Assembly: GCF_026212465.1 (NCBI RefSeq)
Contig: NC_080049.1
Coordinates: forward strand, 15,629,208 to 15,693,207
Direction: 5' to 3'
DNA length: 64,000 bases
From: Amaranthus tricolor
Lineage: Eukaryota; Streptophyta; Magnoliopsida; Caryophyllales; Amaranthaceae
The notes beneath the pieces are model-generated. The model saw only the letters and a program-made list of their open reading frames with translations. It was not told the DNA's origin and ran no database searches. A program made the position numbers and the translations under genes. Positions 37,053 to 50,448 of the stretch are shown piece after piece (the stretch's first letter is position 1; the number at the start of each line of letters is the position of its first letter).

Positions 37053-38925
37053 CATCGTAATATGATCGAAATTGCGTGTTAAGTTGCGATTTTAAGGGTT
37101 TTTAAGCGTTTTTGCCACTTTTGCGCATAAAGTAGCTCAAACTTTGTTTGTTTTGCATGTAACTTGGCACACAACACTATTTGGTATATATTATTGTGTT
37201 GAAGTGGTTAGAATTTAAAATCATAGTCATATGCTAGAAAGTACGTGTTAAGTTTCGATTTTAAGGGTTTCTAAGCGTTTTTGCCACTTTTGCGCATAAA
37301 GTAGCTCTAACCTGGTTTGTTTTGCACCAAACTAGGCACACAACACTCTTTGGCATATATTATTGTGTTGAAGTGGTTATAATTGAACATCATAGTCATA
37401 TGCTAGAAATTACAAGTTAAGTTGCGATGTTAAGGGTTTTTAAGTGCTTTTTCCAATTTTGCGCATAAATTAGCTCAAACTTGGATTTTTTTGTACGAAA
37501 CTTGGCACACAACACTATTTGGTATATATTATTGTGTTGAAGTGGTTAAAATTCAAAATCGTAGTCATCTGCTAGAAATTACGTGTTAAGTTGCGATTTT
37601 AAGGGTTTGTATGCGTTTTTGCCACTTTTGCTCATAAAGTAGCTCAAACTTGGTTTGTTTTGCACGCAACATGGCACACAACAGTATTTGGTATACATTA
37701 TTATGTTGATGTGGTTAGAATAGAAAATCATACTCATATGCTAGAAATTACGTGTTAAGTTGCCATTTTAAGAGTTTTTAAGCGTTCTTGCCACTTTTGC
37801 ACATAAAGTAGCTCAAACTTGGTTTGTTATGTACGAAACGTGGAGCACAAAACAATTTGGTATATATTATTGTGTTAAAGTGGTTAAAATTCAAAATCAT
37901 AGTCATATGCTAGAAATTAAATGTTAAGTTGCGATTTTAAGGGGTTTGTAAGCGTTTTTGCCACTTTTGCTCATAAAGTAGCTCAAACTTGGTTTGTTTT
38001 GCACGCAACATGGCACACAACAGTATTTGGTATACATTATTATGTTGAAGTTGTCAGAATAGAAAATCATACTGATATGCTAGAAATTACATGTTAAGTT
38101 GAGCTTTTAAGGGTTTTTGTGAGTTTTTTTCGCCACTTTTAGGCATAAAGTAGTTCAAACTTGGTTTGTTTTGCACGAAACTTGGCACACAACACTATTT
38201 GGTATATATTATTGTGTTGAAGTGGTTAGAATTGAAACTCATAGTCATATGCTTGAAATTACGTGTTAAGTTGCGATTTTAAGGGTTTTTAACCGTTTTT
38301 GCCACTTTTGCGCATAAAGTAGCTCAAACTTGGTTTGTTTAGCTCGAAACTTGGCACACAACACAATTTGGTATATATTATTGTGTTGAAGTGGTTAAAA
38401 TTGAAAATCATAGTCATATGCTAGAAATTACGTGTAAAGTTGCGATTTTAACGGTTTGTAAGCGTTTTTGCCATTTTGCCACTTTTGCGCATAAAATAGC
38501 TCAAACTTGGTTTGTTTTGCACGCAACTAGGCACACAATAGTATTTGGTATACATTATTATGTTGAAATGGTTAGAATAGAAAATCATAGTCATATGCTT
38601 GAAATTACGTGTTAAGTTGAGCTTTTACGGGTTTTTATGAGTTTTTTTGCCACTTTTGGGCAAAAAGTAGTTCAAACATGGTTTGTTTTGCACGAAACTT
38701 GGCACAAAACACTATTTGGTATATAGTATTGTGTTGAAGTGCTTAGAATTGAAAATCATAGTCATATGCTAGAAATTACGTGTTAGGTTACGATTTTAAG
38801 GGTTTTTAAGCGTTTTTTCCCCTTTTGCGCATAAAGTAGTTCAAACTTGGTTAGTTTTGCAAGAAACTTGGCACACAACAGTATTTGGTAAATATTATTG
38901 TGTTGAAGTGATTAGAATTGAAAAT
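37053..38925. repeat. HOR F copy 3, 11-monomer (m3/m4 fused)
   Basis: 1873 bp. The monomer at about 37440-37600 begins as m3 (GGATTTTTTTGTACG) and ends as m4 (GGTTAAAATTCAAAATC), so one monomer was lost by exchange between m3 and m4. An 8-bp tandem duplication of TTTTGCCA lies at 38466-38481. Rare variants GATGTGG, CATCTGCTAG, ACTGATATGC and TATAATTGAACATC are shared with copy 6. Confidence 0.83.
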
Positions 38926-40790
38926 CATCGTAATATGATCGAAATTGCGTGTTAAGTTGCGATTTTAAAGGTTTTTTAAGCGTTTTTGCCACTTTTGCGC
39001 ATAAAGTAGCTCTAACCTGGTTTGTTTTGCACCAAACTAGGTGCACAACACTCTTTGGCATATATTATTGTGTTGAAGTGGTTAGAATTGAACATCATAG
39101 TCATATGCTAGAAATTACAAGTTAAGTTACGATTTTAAGGGTTTTTAAGTGTTTTTTCCACTTTTGCGCATAAATTAGCTCAAACTTGGATTTTTTTGTA
39201 CGAAACTTGGCACACAACACTATTTGGTATATATTATTGTGTTGAAGTGGTTACAATAGAAAATCATAGTCATATACTAGAAATTACGTGTTAAGTTGCC
39301 ATTTTAAGAGTTTTTAAGGGTTCTTGCCACTTTTGCGCATATAGTAGCTCAAACTTGGTTTGTTATGCACGAAACGTGGAGCACAACACAATTTGGTATA
39401 TATTATTGTGTTAACGTGGTTAAAATTCAAAATCATAGTCATATGCTAGAAATTACGTGTTAAGTTGCGATTTTAAGGGTTTGTAAGCGTTTTTGCCACT
39501 TTTGCTCATAAAGTAGCTCAAACTTGGTTTGTTTTGCACGCAACATGGCACACAACAGTATTTGGTATAAATTATTATGTTGAAGTGGTTAGAATAGAAA
39601 ATCATACTCATATGCTAGAAATTACGTATTAAGTTGCTATTTTAAGAGTTTTTAAGCGTTCTTGCCACTTTTGCGCATAAAGTAGCTCAAACTTGGTTTG
39701 TTAGGCACGAAACGTGGAGCACAACACAATTTGGTATATATTATTGTGTTAAAGTGGTTAAAATTCAAAATCATAGTCATATGCTAGAAATTACGTGTTA
39801 AGTTGCGATTTAAGGGTTTGTAAGCCTTTTTGCCACTATTGCTCATAAAGTAGCTCAAACTTGGTTTGTTTTGCACGCAACATGGCACACAACAGTATTT
39901 GGTATACATTATTATGTTGAAGTGGTTAGAATAGAAAATCATACTCATATGCTAGAAATTACGTGTTAAGTTGAGCTTTTAAGGGTTTTTATCAGTTTTT
40001 TTCGCTACTTTTGGGCATAAAGTAGTTCGAACTTGGTTTGTTTTGCACGAAACTTGGCACACAACACTATTTGGTATATATTATTGTGTTGTAGTGGTTA
40101 GAATTGAAAGTCATAGTCATATGCTTGAAATTACGTGTTAAGTTGCGATTTTAAGGGTTTTTTTAGCGTTTTGCCACTTTTGCGCATCAAGTAGCTCAAA
40201 CTTGGTTTGTTTAGCTCGAAACTTGGCACACAACACAATTTGGTATATATATTGTGTTGAAGGTGTTATAATTGAAAATCATAGTCATATGCTAGAAATT
40301 ACGTGTAAAGTTGCGATTTTAACGGTTTGTAAGCGTTTTTGCCACTTTTGCGCATAAAGTAGCTCAAAGTTGGTTTGTTTTGCACGCAACTTGGCACACA
40401 ATAGTATTTGGTATACATTATTATGTTGAAATGGTTAGAATAGAAAATCATAGTCATATTCTTGAAATTACGTGTTAAGTTGAGCTTTTAAGGGTTTTTA
40501 TGAGTTTTTTTTGCCACTTTTGGGACAAAAAGTAGTTCAAACTTGGTTTGTTTTGCACGAAACTTGGCACAAAACACTATTTGGTATATATTATTGTGTT
40601 GAAGTGCTTAGAATTGAAAATCATAGTCATATACTAGAAATTACGTGTTAGGTTACGATTTTAAGGCTTTTTATGCGTTTTTTCCCCTTTTGCGCATAAA
40701 GTAGTTCAAACTTGGTTAGTTTTGCAAGAAACTTGGCACACAACACTATTTGGTAAATATTATTGTGTTGAAGTGGTTAGAATTGAAAAT
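38926..40790. repeat. HOR F copy 4, 11-monomer (m1 absent)
   Basis: 1865 bp. m12 runs straight into m2 (CTCTAACCTGG at about 39011), so m1 with its GCATGTAAC variant is missing. Rare variants GGTGCACAAC, GTGATTAG and CTCAAAGTTGG match copy 7. Confidence 0.83.
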
Positions 40791-42819
40791 CATCGTAATA
40801 TGATTGAAATTGCGTGTTAAGTTGCGATTTTAAGGGTTTTTAAGCGTTTTTGCCACTTTTGCGCATAAAGTAGCTCAAACTTTGTTTGTTTTGCATGTAA
40901 CTTGGCACACAACACTATTTGGTATATATTATTGTGTTGAAGTGGTTAGAATTTAAAATCATAGTCATATGCTAGAAATTGCGTGTTAAGTTTCGATTTT
41001 AAGGGTTTCTAAGCGTTTTTGCCACTTTTGCGCAAAAAGTAGCTCTAACCTGGTTTGTTTTGCACCAAACTAGGTGCACAACACTCTTTGGCATAAATTA
41101 TTGTGTTGAAGTGGTTAGAATTGAACATCATAGTCATATGCTAGAAATTACAAGTTAAGTTACGATTTTAAGGGTTTTTAAGTGTTTTTTTCCACTTTTG
41201 CGCATAAATTAGCTCAAACTTGGATTTTTTTGTACGAAACTTGGCACACAACACTATTTGGTATATATTATTGTGTTGAAGTGGTTACAATAGAAAATCA
41301 TAGTCATATACTAGAAATTACGTGTTAAGTTGCCATTTTAAGAGTTTTTAAGGGTTCTTGCCACTTTTGCGCATATAGTAGCTCAAACTTGGTTTGTTAT
41401 GCACGAAACGTGGAGCACAACACAATTTGGTATATATTATTGTGTTAACGTGGTTAAAATTCAAAATCATAGTCATATGCTAGAAATTACGTGTTAAGTT
41501 GCGATTTTAAGGGTTTGTAAGCATTTTTGCCACTATTGCTCATAAAGTAGCTCAAACTTGGTTTGTTTTGCACGCAACATGGCACACAACAGTATTTGGT
41601 ATAAATTATTATGTTGAAGTGGTTAGAATAGAAAATCATACTCATATGCTAGAAATTACGTATTAAGTTGCCATTTTAAGAGTTTTTAAGCGTTCTTGCC
41701 ACTTTTGCGCATAAAGTAGCTCAAACTTGGTTTGTTATGCACGAAACGTGGAGCACAACACAATTTGGTATATATTATTGTGTTAAAGTGGTTAAAATTC
41801 AAAATCATAGTCATATGCTAGAAATTACGTGTTAAGTTGCGATTTTAAGAGTTTGTAAGCGTTTTTGCCACTTTTGCTCATAAAGTAGCTCAAACTTGGT
41901 TTGTTTTGCACGCAACATGGCACACAACAGTATTTGGTATACATTATTATGTTGAAGTGGTTAGAATAGAAAATCATACTCATATGCTAGAAATTACGTG
42001 TTAAGTTGAGCTTTTAAGGGTTTTTATGAGTTTTTTTTCGCCACTTTTGGGCATAAAGTAGTGCAAACTTGGTTTGTTTTGCACGAAACTTGGCACACAA
42101 CACTATTTGGTATATATTATTGTGTTGAAGTGGTTAGAATTGAAAGTCATAGTCATATGCTTGAAATTACGTGTTAAGTTGCGATTTTAAGGGTTTTTTA
42201 GCGTTTTGCCACTTTTGCGCATCAAGTAGCTCAAACTTGGTTTGTTTAGCTCGAAACTTGGCACACAACACAATTTGGTATATATTATTGTGTTGAAGGT
42301 GTTATAATTGAAAATCATAGTCATATGCTAGAAATTACGTGTAAAGTTGCGATTTTAACGATTTGGCGTTTTTGCCACTTTTGCGCATAAAGTATCTCAA
42401 ACTTGGTTTGTTTTGCACGCAACTTGGCACACAATAGTATTTGGTATACATTATTATGTTGAAATGGTTAGAATAGAAAATCATAGTCATATTCTTGAAA
42501 TTACGTGTTAAGTTGAGCTTTTAAGGGTTTTTATGAGTTTTTTTGCCACTTTTGGGCAAAAAAGTAGTTCAAACTTGGTTTGTTTTGCACGAAACTTGGC
42601 ACAAAACACTATTTGGTATATATTATTGTGTTGAAGTGCTTAGAATTGAAAATCATAGTCATATACTAGAAATTACGTGTTAGGTTACGATTTTAAGGGT
42701 TTTTTAAGCGTTTTTTCCCTTTTTGCGCATAAAGTAGTTCAAACTTGGTTAGTTTTGCAAGAAACTTGGCACACAACACTATTTGGTAAATATTATTGTG
42801 TTGAAGTGGTTAGAATTGA
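40791..42819. repeat. HOR F copy 5, canonical 12-monomer
   Basis: About 2029 bp, with m1-m12 complete and in order. Rare variants CGATTTGGCG (about 42358) and GGCATAAATTATTG (about 41089) match copy 8. The m12 that closes it lost about 10 bp at about 42820 (TTGAAATATGATCG), so the marker is damaged there and the right edge is inferred from phase. Confidence 0.83.
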
Positions 42820-44853
42820 AATATGATCGAAATTGCGTGTTAAGTTGCGATTTTAAGGGTTTTTAAGCGTTTTTGCCACTTTTGCGCATAAAGTAGCTCA
42901 AACTTTGTTTGTTTTGCATGTAACTTGGCACACAACACTATTTGGTATATATTATTGTGTTGAAGTGGTTAGAATTTAAAATCATAGTCATATGCTAGAA
43001 AGTACGTGGTTAAGTTTCGATTTTAAGGGTTTCTAAGCGTTTTTGCCACTTTTGCGCATAAAGTAGCTCTAACCTGGTTTGTTTTGCACCAAACTAGGCA
43101 CACAACACTCTTTGGCATATATTATTGTGTTGAAGTGGTTATAATTGAACATCATAGTCATATGCTAGAAATTACAAGTTAAGTTGCGATTTTAAGGGTT
43201 TTTAAGTGTTTTTTCCACTTTTGCGCATAAATTAGCTCAAACTTGGATTTTTTTTGTACGAAACTTGGCACACAACACTATTTGGTATATATTATTGTGT
43301 TGAAGTGGTTACAATAGAAAATCATAGTCGTATACTAGAAATTACGTGTTAAGTTGCCATTTTTAAGAGTTTTTAAGCGTTCTTGCCACTTTTGCGCATA
43401 TAGTAGCCCAAACTTGGTTTCTTATGCACGAAACGTGGAGCACAACACAATTTGGTATATATTATTGTGTTAACGTGGTTAAAATTCAAAATCATAGTCA
43501 TCTGCTAGAAATTACGTGTTAAGTTGCGATTTTAAGGGTTTGTATGCGTTTTTGCCACTTTTGCTTATAAAGTAGCTCAAACTTGGTTTGTTTTGCACGC
43601 AACATGGCACACAACAGTATTTGGTATACATTATTATGTTGATGTGGTTAGAATAGAAAATCATACTCATATGCTAGAAATTACGTGTTATGTTGCCATT
43701 TTAAGAGTTTTTAAGCGTTCTTGCCACTTTTGCGCATAAAGTAGCTCAAACTTGGTTTGTTATGTACGAAACGTGGAGCACAAAACAATTTGGTATATAT
43801 TATTGTGTTAAAGTGGTTTAAAATTCAAAATCATAGTCATATGCTAGAAATTACATGTTAAGTTGCGATTTTAAGGGGTTTGTAAGCGTTTTTGCCACTT
43901 TTGCTCATAAAGTAGCTCAAACTTGGTTTGTTTTGCACGCAACATGGCACACAACAGTATTTGGTATACATTATTATGTTGAAGTTGTCAGAATAGAAAA
44001 TCATACTGATATGCTAGAAATTACGTGTTAAGTTGAGCTTTTAAGGGTTTTTATGAGTTTTTTTTCGCCACTTTTTAGGCATAAAGTAGTTCAAACTTGG
44101 TTTGTTTTGCACGAAACTTGGCATACAACACTATTTGGTATATATTATTGTGTTGAAGTGGTTAGAATTGAAACTCATAGTCATATGCTTGAAATTACGT
44201 GTTAAGTTGCGATTTTAAGGGTTTTTAACCGTTTTTGCCACTTTTGCGCATAAAGTAGCTCAAACTTGGTTTGTTTAGCTCGAAACTTGGCACACAACAC
44301 AATTTGGTATATATTATTGTGTTGAAGTGGTTAAAATTGAAAATCATAGTCATATGCTAGAAATTACGTGTAAAGTTGCGATTTTAACGGTTTGTAAGCG
44401 TTTTTGCCACTTTTGCGCATAAAATAGCTCAAACTTGGTTTGTTTTGCACGCAACTAGGCACACAATAGTATTTGGTATACATTATTATGTTGAAATGGT
44501 TAGAATAGAAAATCATAGTCATATGCTTGAAATTACGTGTTAAGTTGAGCTTTTACGGGTTTTTATGAGTTTTTTTGCCACTTTTGGGCAAAAAGTAGTT
44601 CAAACATGGTTTGTTTTGCACGAAACTTGGCACAAAACACTATTTGGTATATAGTATTGTGTTGAAGTGCTTAGAATTGAAAATCATAGTCATATGCTAG
44701 AAATTACGTGTTAGGTTACGATTTTAAGGGTTTTTAAGCGTTTTTTCCCCTTTTGCGCATAAAGTAGTTCAAACTTGGTTAGTTTTGCAAGAAACTTGGC
44801 ACACAACAGTATTTGGTAAATATTATTGTGTTGAAGTGATTAGAATTGAAAAT
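42820..44853. repeat. HOR F copy 6, canonical 12-monomer
   Basis: About 2034 bp with all twelve subtypes. It shares rare variants with copy 3 (GCTAGAAAGTACG, TATAATTGAACATC, CATCTGCTAG, ACTGATATGC, AAAATAGCTC with GCAACTAGG) but keeps separate m3 and m4 monomers. It therefore represents the form from which copy 3 lost a monomer. Confidence 0.83.
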
Positions 44854-46728
44854 CATCGTAATATGATCGAAATTGCGTGTTAAGTTGCGATTTTAAAGGT
44901 TTTTTAAGCGTTTTTGCCACTTTTGCGCATAAAGTAGCTCAAACTTTGTTTGTTTTGCATGTAACTTGGCACACAACACTATTTGGTATATATTATTGTG
45001 TTGAAGTGGTTAGAATTTAAAATCATAGTCATATGCTAGAAATTACGTGTTAAGTTTCGATTTTAAGGGTTTCTAAGCGTTTTTGCCACTTTTGCGCATA
45101 AAGTAGCTCTAACCTGGTTTGTTTTGCACCAAACTAGGTGCACAACACTCTTTGGCATATATTATTGTGTTGAAGTGGTTAGAATTGAACATCATAGTCA
45201 TATGCTAGAAATTACAAGTTAAGTTACGATTTTAAGGGTTTTTAAGTGTTTTTTTCCACTTTTGCGCATAAATTAGCTCAAACTTGGATTTTTTTTGTAC
45301 GAAACTTGGCACACAACACTATTTGATATATATTATTGTGTTTGAAGTGGTTACAATAGAAAATCATAGTCATATACTAGAAATTACGTGTTAAGTTGCC
45401 ATTTTAAGAGTTTTTAAGCGTTCTTGCCACTTTTGCGCATATAGTAGCTCAAACTTGGTTTGTTATGCACGAAACGTGGCACACAACAGTATTTGGTATA
45501 CATTATTATGTTGAAGTGGTTAGAATAGAAAATCATACTCATATACTAGAAATTACGTGTTAAGTTGAGCTTTTAAGGGTTTTTATGAGTTTTTTTCGCC
45601 ACTTTTGGGCATAAAGTAGTTCAAACTTGGTTTGTTTTGCACGAAACTTGGCACACAACACTATTTGGTATATATTATTGTGTTAAAGTGGTTAAAATTC
45701 AAAATCATAGTCATATGCTAGAAATTACGTGTTAAGTTGCGATTTTAAGGGTTTTGTAAGCGTTTTTGCCACTTTTGCTCATAAAGTAGCTCAAACTTGG
45801 TTTGTTTTGCACGCAACGTGGCACACAACAGTATTTGGGTATACATTATTATGTTGAAGTGGTTAGAATTGAAAATCATACTCATATGCTAGAAATTACG
45901 TGTTAAGTTGAGCTTTTAAGGGTTTTTATGAGTTTTTTTTCGCTACTTTTGGGCATAAAGTAGTTCAAACTTCGTTTGTTTTGCACGAAACTTGGCACAC
46001 AACACTATTTGGTATATATTATTGTGTTGAAGTGGTTAGAATTGAAAGTCATAGTCATATGCTTGAAATTACGTGTTAAGTTGCGATTTTAAGGGTTTTT
46101 TAGCGTTTTGCCACTTTTGCGCATCAAGTAGCTCAAACTTGGTTTGTTTAGCTCGAAACTTGGCACACAACACAATTTGGTATATATTATTGTGTTGAAG
46201 GTGTTATAATTGAAAATCATAGTCATATGCTAGAAATTACGTGTAAAGTTGCGATTTTAACGGTTTGTAAGCGTTTTTGCCACTTTTGCGCATAAAGTAG
46301 CTCAAAGTTGGTTTGTTTTGCACGCAACTTGGCACACAATAGTATTTGGTATACATTATTATGTTGAAATGGTTAGAATAGAAAATCATAGTCATATTCT
46401 TGAAATTATGTGTTAAGTTGAGCTTTTAAGGGTTTTTATGAGTTTTTTTGCCACTTTTGGGCAAAAAGTAGTTCAAACTTGGTTTGTTTTGCACGAAACT
46501 TGGCACAAAACACTATTTGGTATATATTATTGTGTTGAAGTGCTTAGAATTGAAAATCATAGTCATATACTAGAAATTACGTGTTAGGTTACGATTTTAA
46601 GGCTTTTTATGCGTTTTTTCCCCTTTTGCGCATAAAGTAGTTCAAACTTGGTTAGTTTTGCAAGAAACTTGGCACACAACACACTATTTGGTAAATATTA
46701 TTGTGTTGAAGTGGTTAGAATTGAAAAT
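44854..46728. repeat. HOR F copy 7, 11-monomer with m4/m7 and m8/m6 hybrids
   Basis: 1875 bp. After m1-m3 comes a hybrid that begins as m4 (GCATATAGTAGC, GTTATGCACG) and ends as m7 (GTGGCACACAACAG, GAGC tail). Next is an m8/m6 hybrid (GGGCATAAAGTAG head, GTTAAAGTGGTTAAAATTC tail), then m7-m12. The net effect is one monomer fewer than canonical. Confidence 0.82.
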
Positions 46729-48756
46729 CATCGTAATATGATCGAAATTGCGTGTTAAGTTGCGATTTTAAGGGTTTTTAAGCGTTTTTGCCACTTTTGC
46801 GCATAAAGTAGCTCAAACTTTGTTTGTTTTGCATGTAACTTGGCACACAACACTATTTGGTATATATTATTGTGTTGAAGTGGTTAGAATTTAAAATCAT
46901 AGTCATATGCTAGAAATTGCGTGTTAAGTTTCGATTTTAAGGGTTTCTAAGCGTTTTTGCCACTTTTGCGCAAAAAGTAGCTCTAACCTGGTTTGTTTTG
47001 CACCAAACTAGGTGCACAACACTCTTTGGCATAAATTATTGTGTTGAAGTGGTTAGAATTGAACATCATAGTCATATGCTAGAAATTACAAGTTAAGTTA
47101 CGATTTTAAGGGTTTTTAAGTGTTTTTTCCACTTTTGCGCATAAATTAGCTCAAACTTGGATTTTTTTGTACGAAACTTGGCACACAACACTATTTGGTA
47201 TATATTATTGTGTTGAAGTGGTTACAATAGAAAATCATAGTCATATACTAGAAATTACGTGTTAAGTTGCCATTTTAAGAGTTTTTAAGGGTTCTTGCCA
47301 CTTTTGCGCATATAGTAGCTCAAACTTGGTTTGTTATGCACGAAACGTGGAGCACAACACAATTTGGTATATATTATTGTGTTAACGTGGTTAAAATTCA
47401 AAATCATAGTCATATGCTAGAAATTACGTGTTAAGTTGCGATTTTAAGGGTTTGTAAGCGTTTTTGCCACTTTTGCTCATAAAGTAGCTCAAACTTGGTT
47501 TGTTTTGCACGCAACATGGCACACAACAGTATTTGGTATAAATTATTATGTTGAAGTGGTTAGAATAGAAAATCATACTCATATGCTAGAAATTACGTAT
47601 TAAGTTGCCATTTTAAGAGTTTTTAAGCGTTCTTGCCACTTTTGCGCATAAAGTAGCTCAAACTTGGTTTGTTATGCACGAAACGTGGAGCACAATACAA
47701 TTTGGTATATATTATTGTGTTAAAGTGGTTAAAATTCAAAATCATAGTCATATGCTAGAAATTACGTGTTAAGTTGCGATTTTAAGGGTTTGTAAGCGTT
47801 TTTGCCACTTTTGCTCATAAAGTAGCTCAAACTTGGTTTGTTTTGCACGCAACATGGCACACAACAGTATTTGGTATACATTATTATGTTGAAGTGGTTA
47901 GAATAGAAAATCATACTCATATGCTAGAAATTACGTGTTAAGTTGAGCTTTTAAGGGTTTTTATGAGTTTTTTTCGCCACTTTTGGGCATAAAGTAGTGC
48001 AAACTTAGTTTGTTTTGCACGAAACTTGGCACACAACACTATTTGGTATATATTATTGTGTTGAAGTGGTTAGAATTGAATGTCATAGTCATATGCTTGA
48101 AATTACGTGTTAAGTTGCGATTTTAAGGGTTTTTTAGCGTTTTGCCACTTTTGCGCATCAAGTAGCTAAAACTTGGTTTGTTTAGCTCGAAACTTGGCAC
48201 ACAACACAATTTGGTATATATTATTGTGTTGAAGGTGTTATAATTGAAAATCATAGTCATATGCTAGAAATTACGTGTAAAGTTGCGATTTTAACGATTT
48301 GGCGTTTTTGCCACTTTTGCGCATAAAGTAGCTCAAACTTGGTTTGTTTTGCACGCAACTTGGCACACAATAGTATTTGGTATACATTATTATGTTGAAA
48401 TGGTTAGAATAGAAAATCATAGTCATATTCTTGAAATTACGTGTTAAGTTGAGCTTTTAAGGGTTTTATGAGTTTTTTTGCCACTTTTGGGCAAAAAGTA
48501 GTTCAAACTTGGTTTGTTTTGCACGAAACTTGGCACAAAACACTATTTGGTATATATTATTGTGTTGAAGTGCTTAGAATTGAAAATCATAGTCATATAC
48601 TAGAAATTACGTGTTAGGTTACGATTTTAAGGCTTTTTATGCGTTTTTTCCCCTTTTGCGCATAAAGTAGTTCAAACTTGGTTAGTTTTGCAAGAAACTT
48701 GGCACACAACACTATTTGGTAAATATTATTGTGTTGAAGTGGTTAGAATTGAAAAT
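46729..48756. repeat. HOR F copy 8, canonical 12-monomer
   Basis: 2028 bp, exactly 12 x 169, with m1-m12 in order. It is the partner of copy 5 in the ~5.9-kb duplication (CGATTTGGCG at about 48295, GGCATAAATTATTG at about 47029). Confidence 0.85.
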
Positions 48757-50448
48757 CATCGTAATATGATCGAAATTGCGTGTTAAGTTGCGATTTTAAG
48801 GGTTTTTAAGCGTTTTTGCCACTTTTGCGCATAAAGTAGCTCAAACTTTGTTTGTTTTGCATGTAACTTGGCACACAACACTATTTGGTATATATTATTG
48901 TGTTGAAGTGGTTAGAATTTAAAATCATAGTCATATGCTAGAAATTGCGTGTTAAGTTTCGATTTTAAGGGTTTCTAAGCGTTTTTGCCACTTTTGCGCA
49001 AAAAGTAGCTCTAACCTGGTTTGTTTTGCACCAAACTAGGCACACAACACTCTTTGGCATATATTATTGTGTTGAAGTGGTTAGAATTGAACATCATAGT
49101 CATATGCTAGAAATTACAAGTTAAGTTGCGATTTTAAGGGTTTTTAAGTGTTTTTTCCACTTTTGCGCATAAATTAGCTCAAACTTGGATTTTTTTGTAC
49201 GAAACTTGGCACACAACACTATTTGGTATATATTATTGTGTTGAAGTGATTACAATAGAAAATCATAGTCATATACTAGAAATTACGTGTTAAGTTGCCA
49301 TTTTAATAGTTTTTAAGCGTTCTTGTCACTTTTGCGCATATAGTAGCTCAAACTTGGTTTGTTATGCACGAAACGTGGAGCACAACACAATTTGGTATAT
49401 ATTATTGTGTTAACGTGGTTAAAATTCAAAATCATAGTCATATGCTAGAAATTACGTGTTAAGTTGCGATTTTAAGGGTTTGTAAGCGTTTTTGCCACTT
49501 TTGCTCATAAAGTAGCTCAAACTTTTTGTTTTGCACGCAACATGGCACACAACAGTATTTGGTATACATTATTATGTTGAAGTGATTAGAATAGAAAATC
49601 ATACTCATATACTAGAAATTACGTGTTAAGTTGAGCTTTTAAGGGTTTTTATGAGTTTTTTTTCGCCACTTTTGGGCATAAAGTAGTTCAAACTTGGTTT
49701 GTTTTGCACGAAACTTGGCACACAACACTATTTGGTATATATTATTGTGTTGAAGTGGTTAAAATTCAAACTCATAGTCATATGCTTGAAATTACGTGTT
49801 AAGTTGCGATTTTAAGGGTTTTTAAGCGTTTTTGCCACTTTTGCGCATAAAGTAGCTCAAACATGGTTTGTTTAGCTCGAAACTTGGCACACATGAAAAT
49901 TTGGTATATATTATTGTGTTGAAGTGGTTATAATTGAAAATCATAGTCATATGCTAGAAATTACGTGTAAAGTTGCGATTTTAACGGTTTGGCGTTTTTG
50001 CCACTTTTGCGCATAAAGTAGCTCAAACTTGGTTTGTTTTGCACGCAACTTGGCACACAATAGTATTTGGTATACATTATTATGTTGAAATGGTTAGAAT
50101 AGAAAATCATAGTCATATTCTTGAAATTACGTGTTAAGTTGAGCTTTTAAGGGTTTTTATGAGTTTTTTTTGCCACTTTTGGGCAAAAAGTAGTTCAAAC
50201 TTGGTTTGTTTTGCACGAAACTTGGCACAAAACACTATTTGGTATATATTATTGTGTTGAAGTGCTTAGAATTGAAAATCATAGTCATATACTAGAAATT
50301 ATGTGTTAGGTTACGATTTTAAGGCTTTTTATGCGTTTTTTCCCCTTTTGCGCATAAAGTAGTTCAAACTTGGTTAGTTTTGCAAGAAACTTGGCACACA
50401 ACACTATTTGGTAAATATTATTGTGTTGAAGTGGTTAGAATTGAAAAT
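48757..50448. repeat. HOR F copy 9, 10-monomer (m5/m7 fused)
   Basis: 1692 bp. The monomer at about 49489-49650 starts as m5 (GCTCATAAAG, GCAACATGG) and ends with the m7 tail (CATATACTAG, GTTGAGC, TATGAG), so two monomers are missing. Its m9 carries ACATGAAAATTTGG, which also marks copies 10 and 11. Confidence 0.84.

Larger units (their letters stand above)
36590..42360. repeat. ~5.9-kb super-unit, copy 1 (end of F2, then F3, F4 and F5)
   Basis: Rare private variants appear here in the same order as in 42361-48297. Examples are GAAAGTACG (37237 / 42997), CATCTGCTAG (37566 / 43499), ACTGATATGC, AAAATAGCTC with GCAACTAGG, GTGATTAG, GGTGCACAAC, CTCAAAGTTGG (40363 / 46300) and CGATTTGGCG (42358 / 48295). 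The offset is about 5.77 kb at the left edge and about 5.94 kb after F3's missing monomer. The super-unit is about 34-35 monomers. Confidence 0.8.
42361..48297. repeat. ~5.9-kb super-unit, copy 2 (F6, F7 and F8)
   Basis: Partner of 36590-42360. After duplication the two copies changed separately: copy 1 fused m3/m4 in F3 and lacks m1 in F4, while copy 2 carries the m4/m7 and m8/m6 hybrids in F7. Both end up with 11 monomers in the middle HOR by different routes. Confidence 0.8.

Noticed and set aside
38391..38615. Open frame of 74 codons
   Set aside because: Repeat translation; it is longer only because of the 8-bp duplication at 38466-38481, which shifts frame past a stop.
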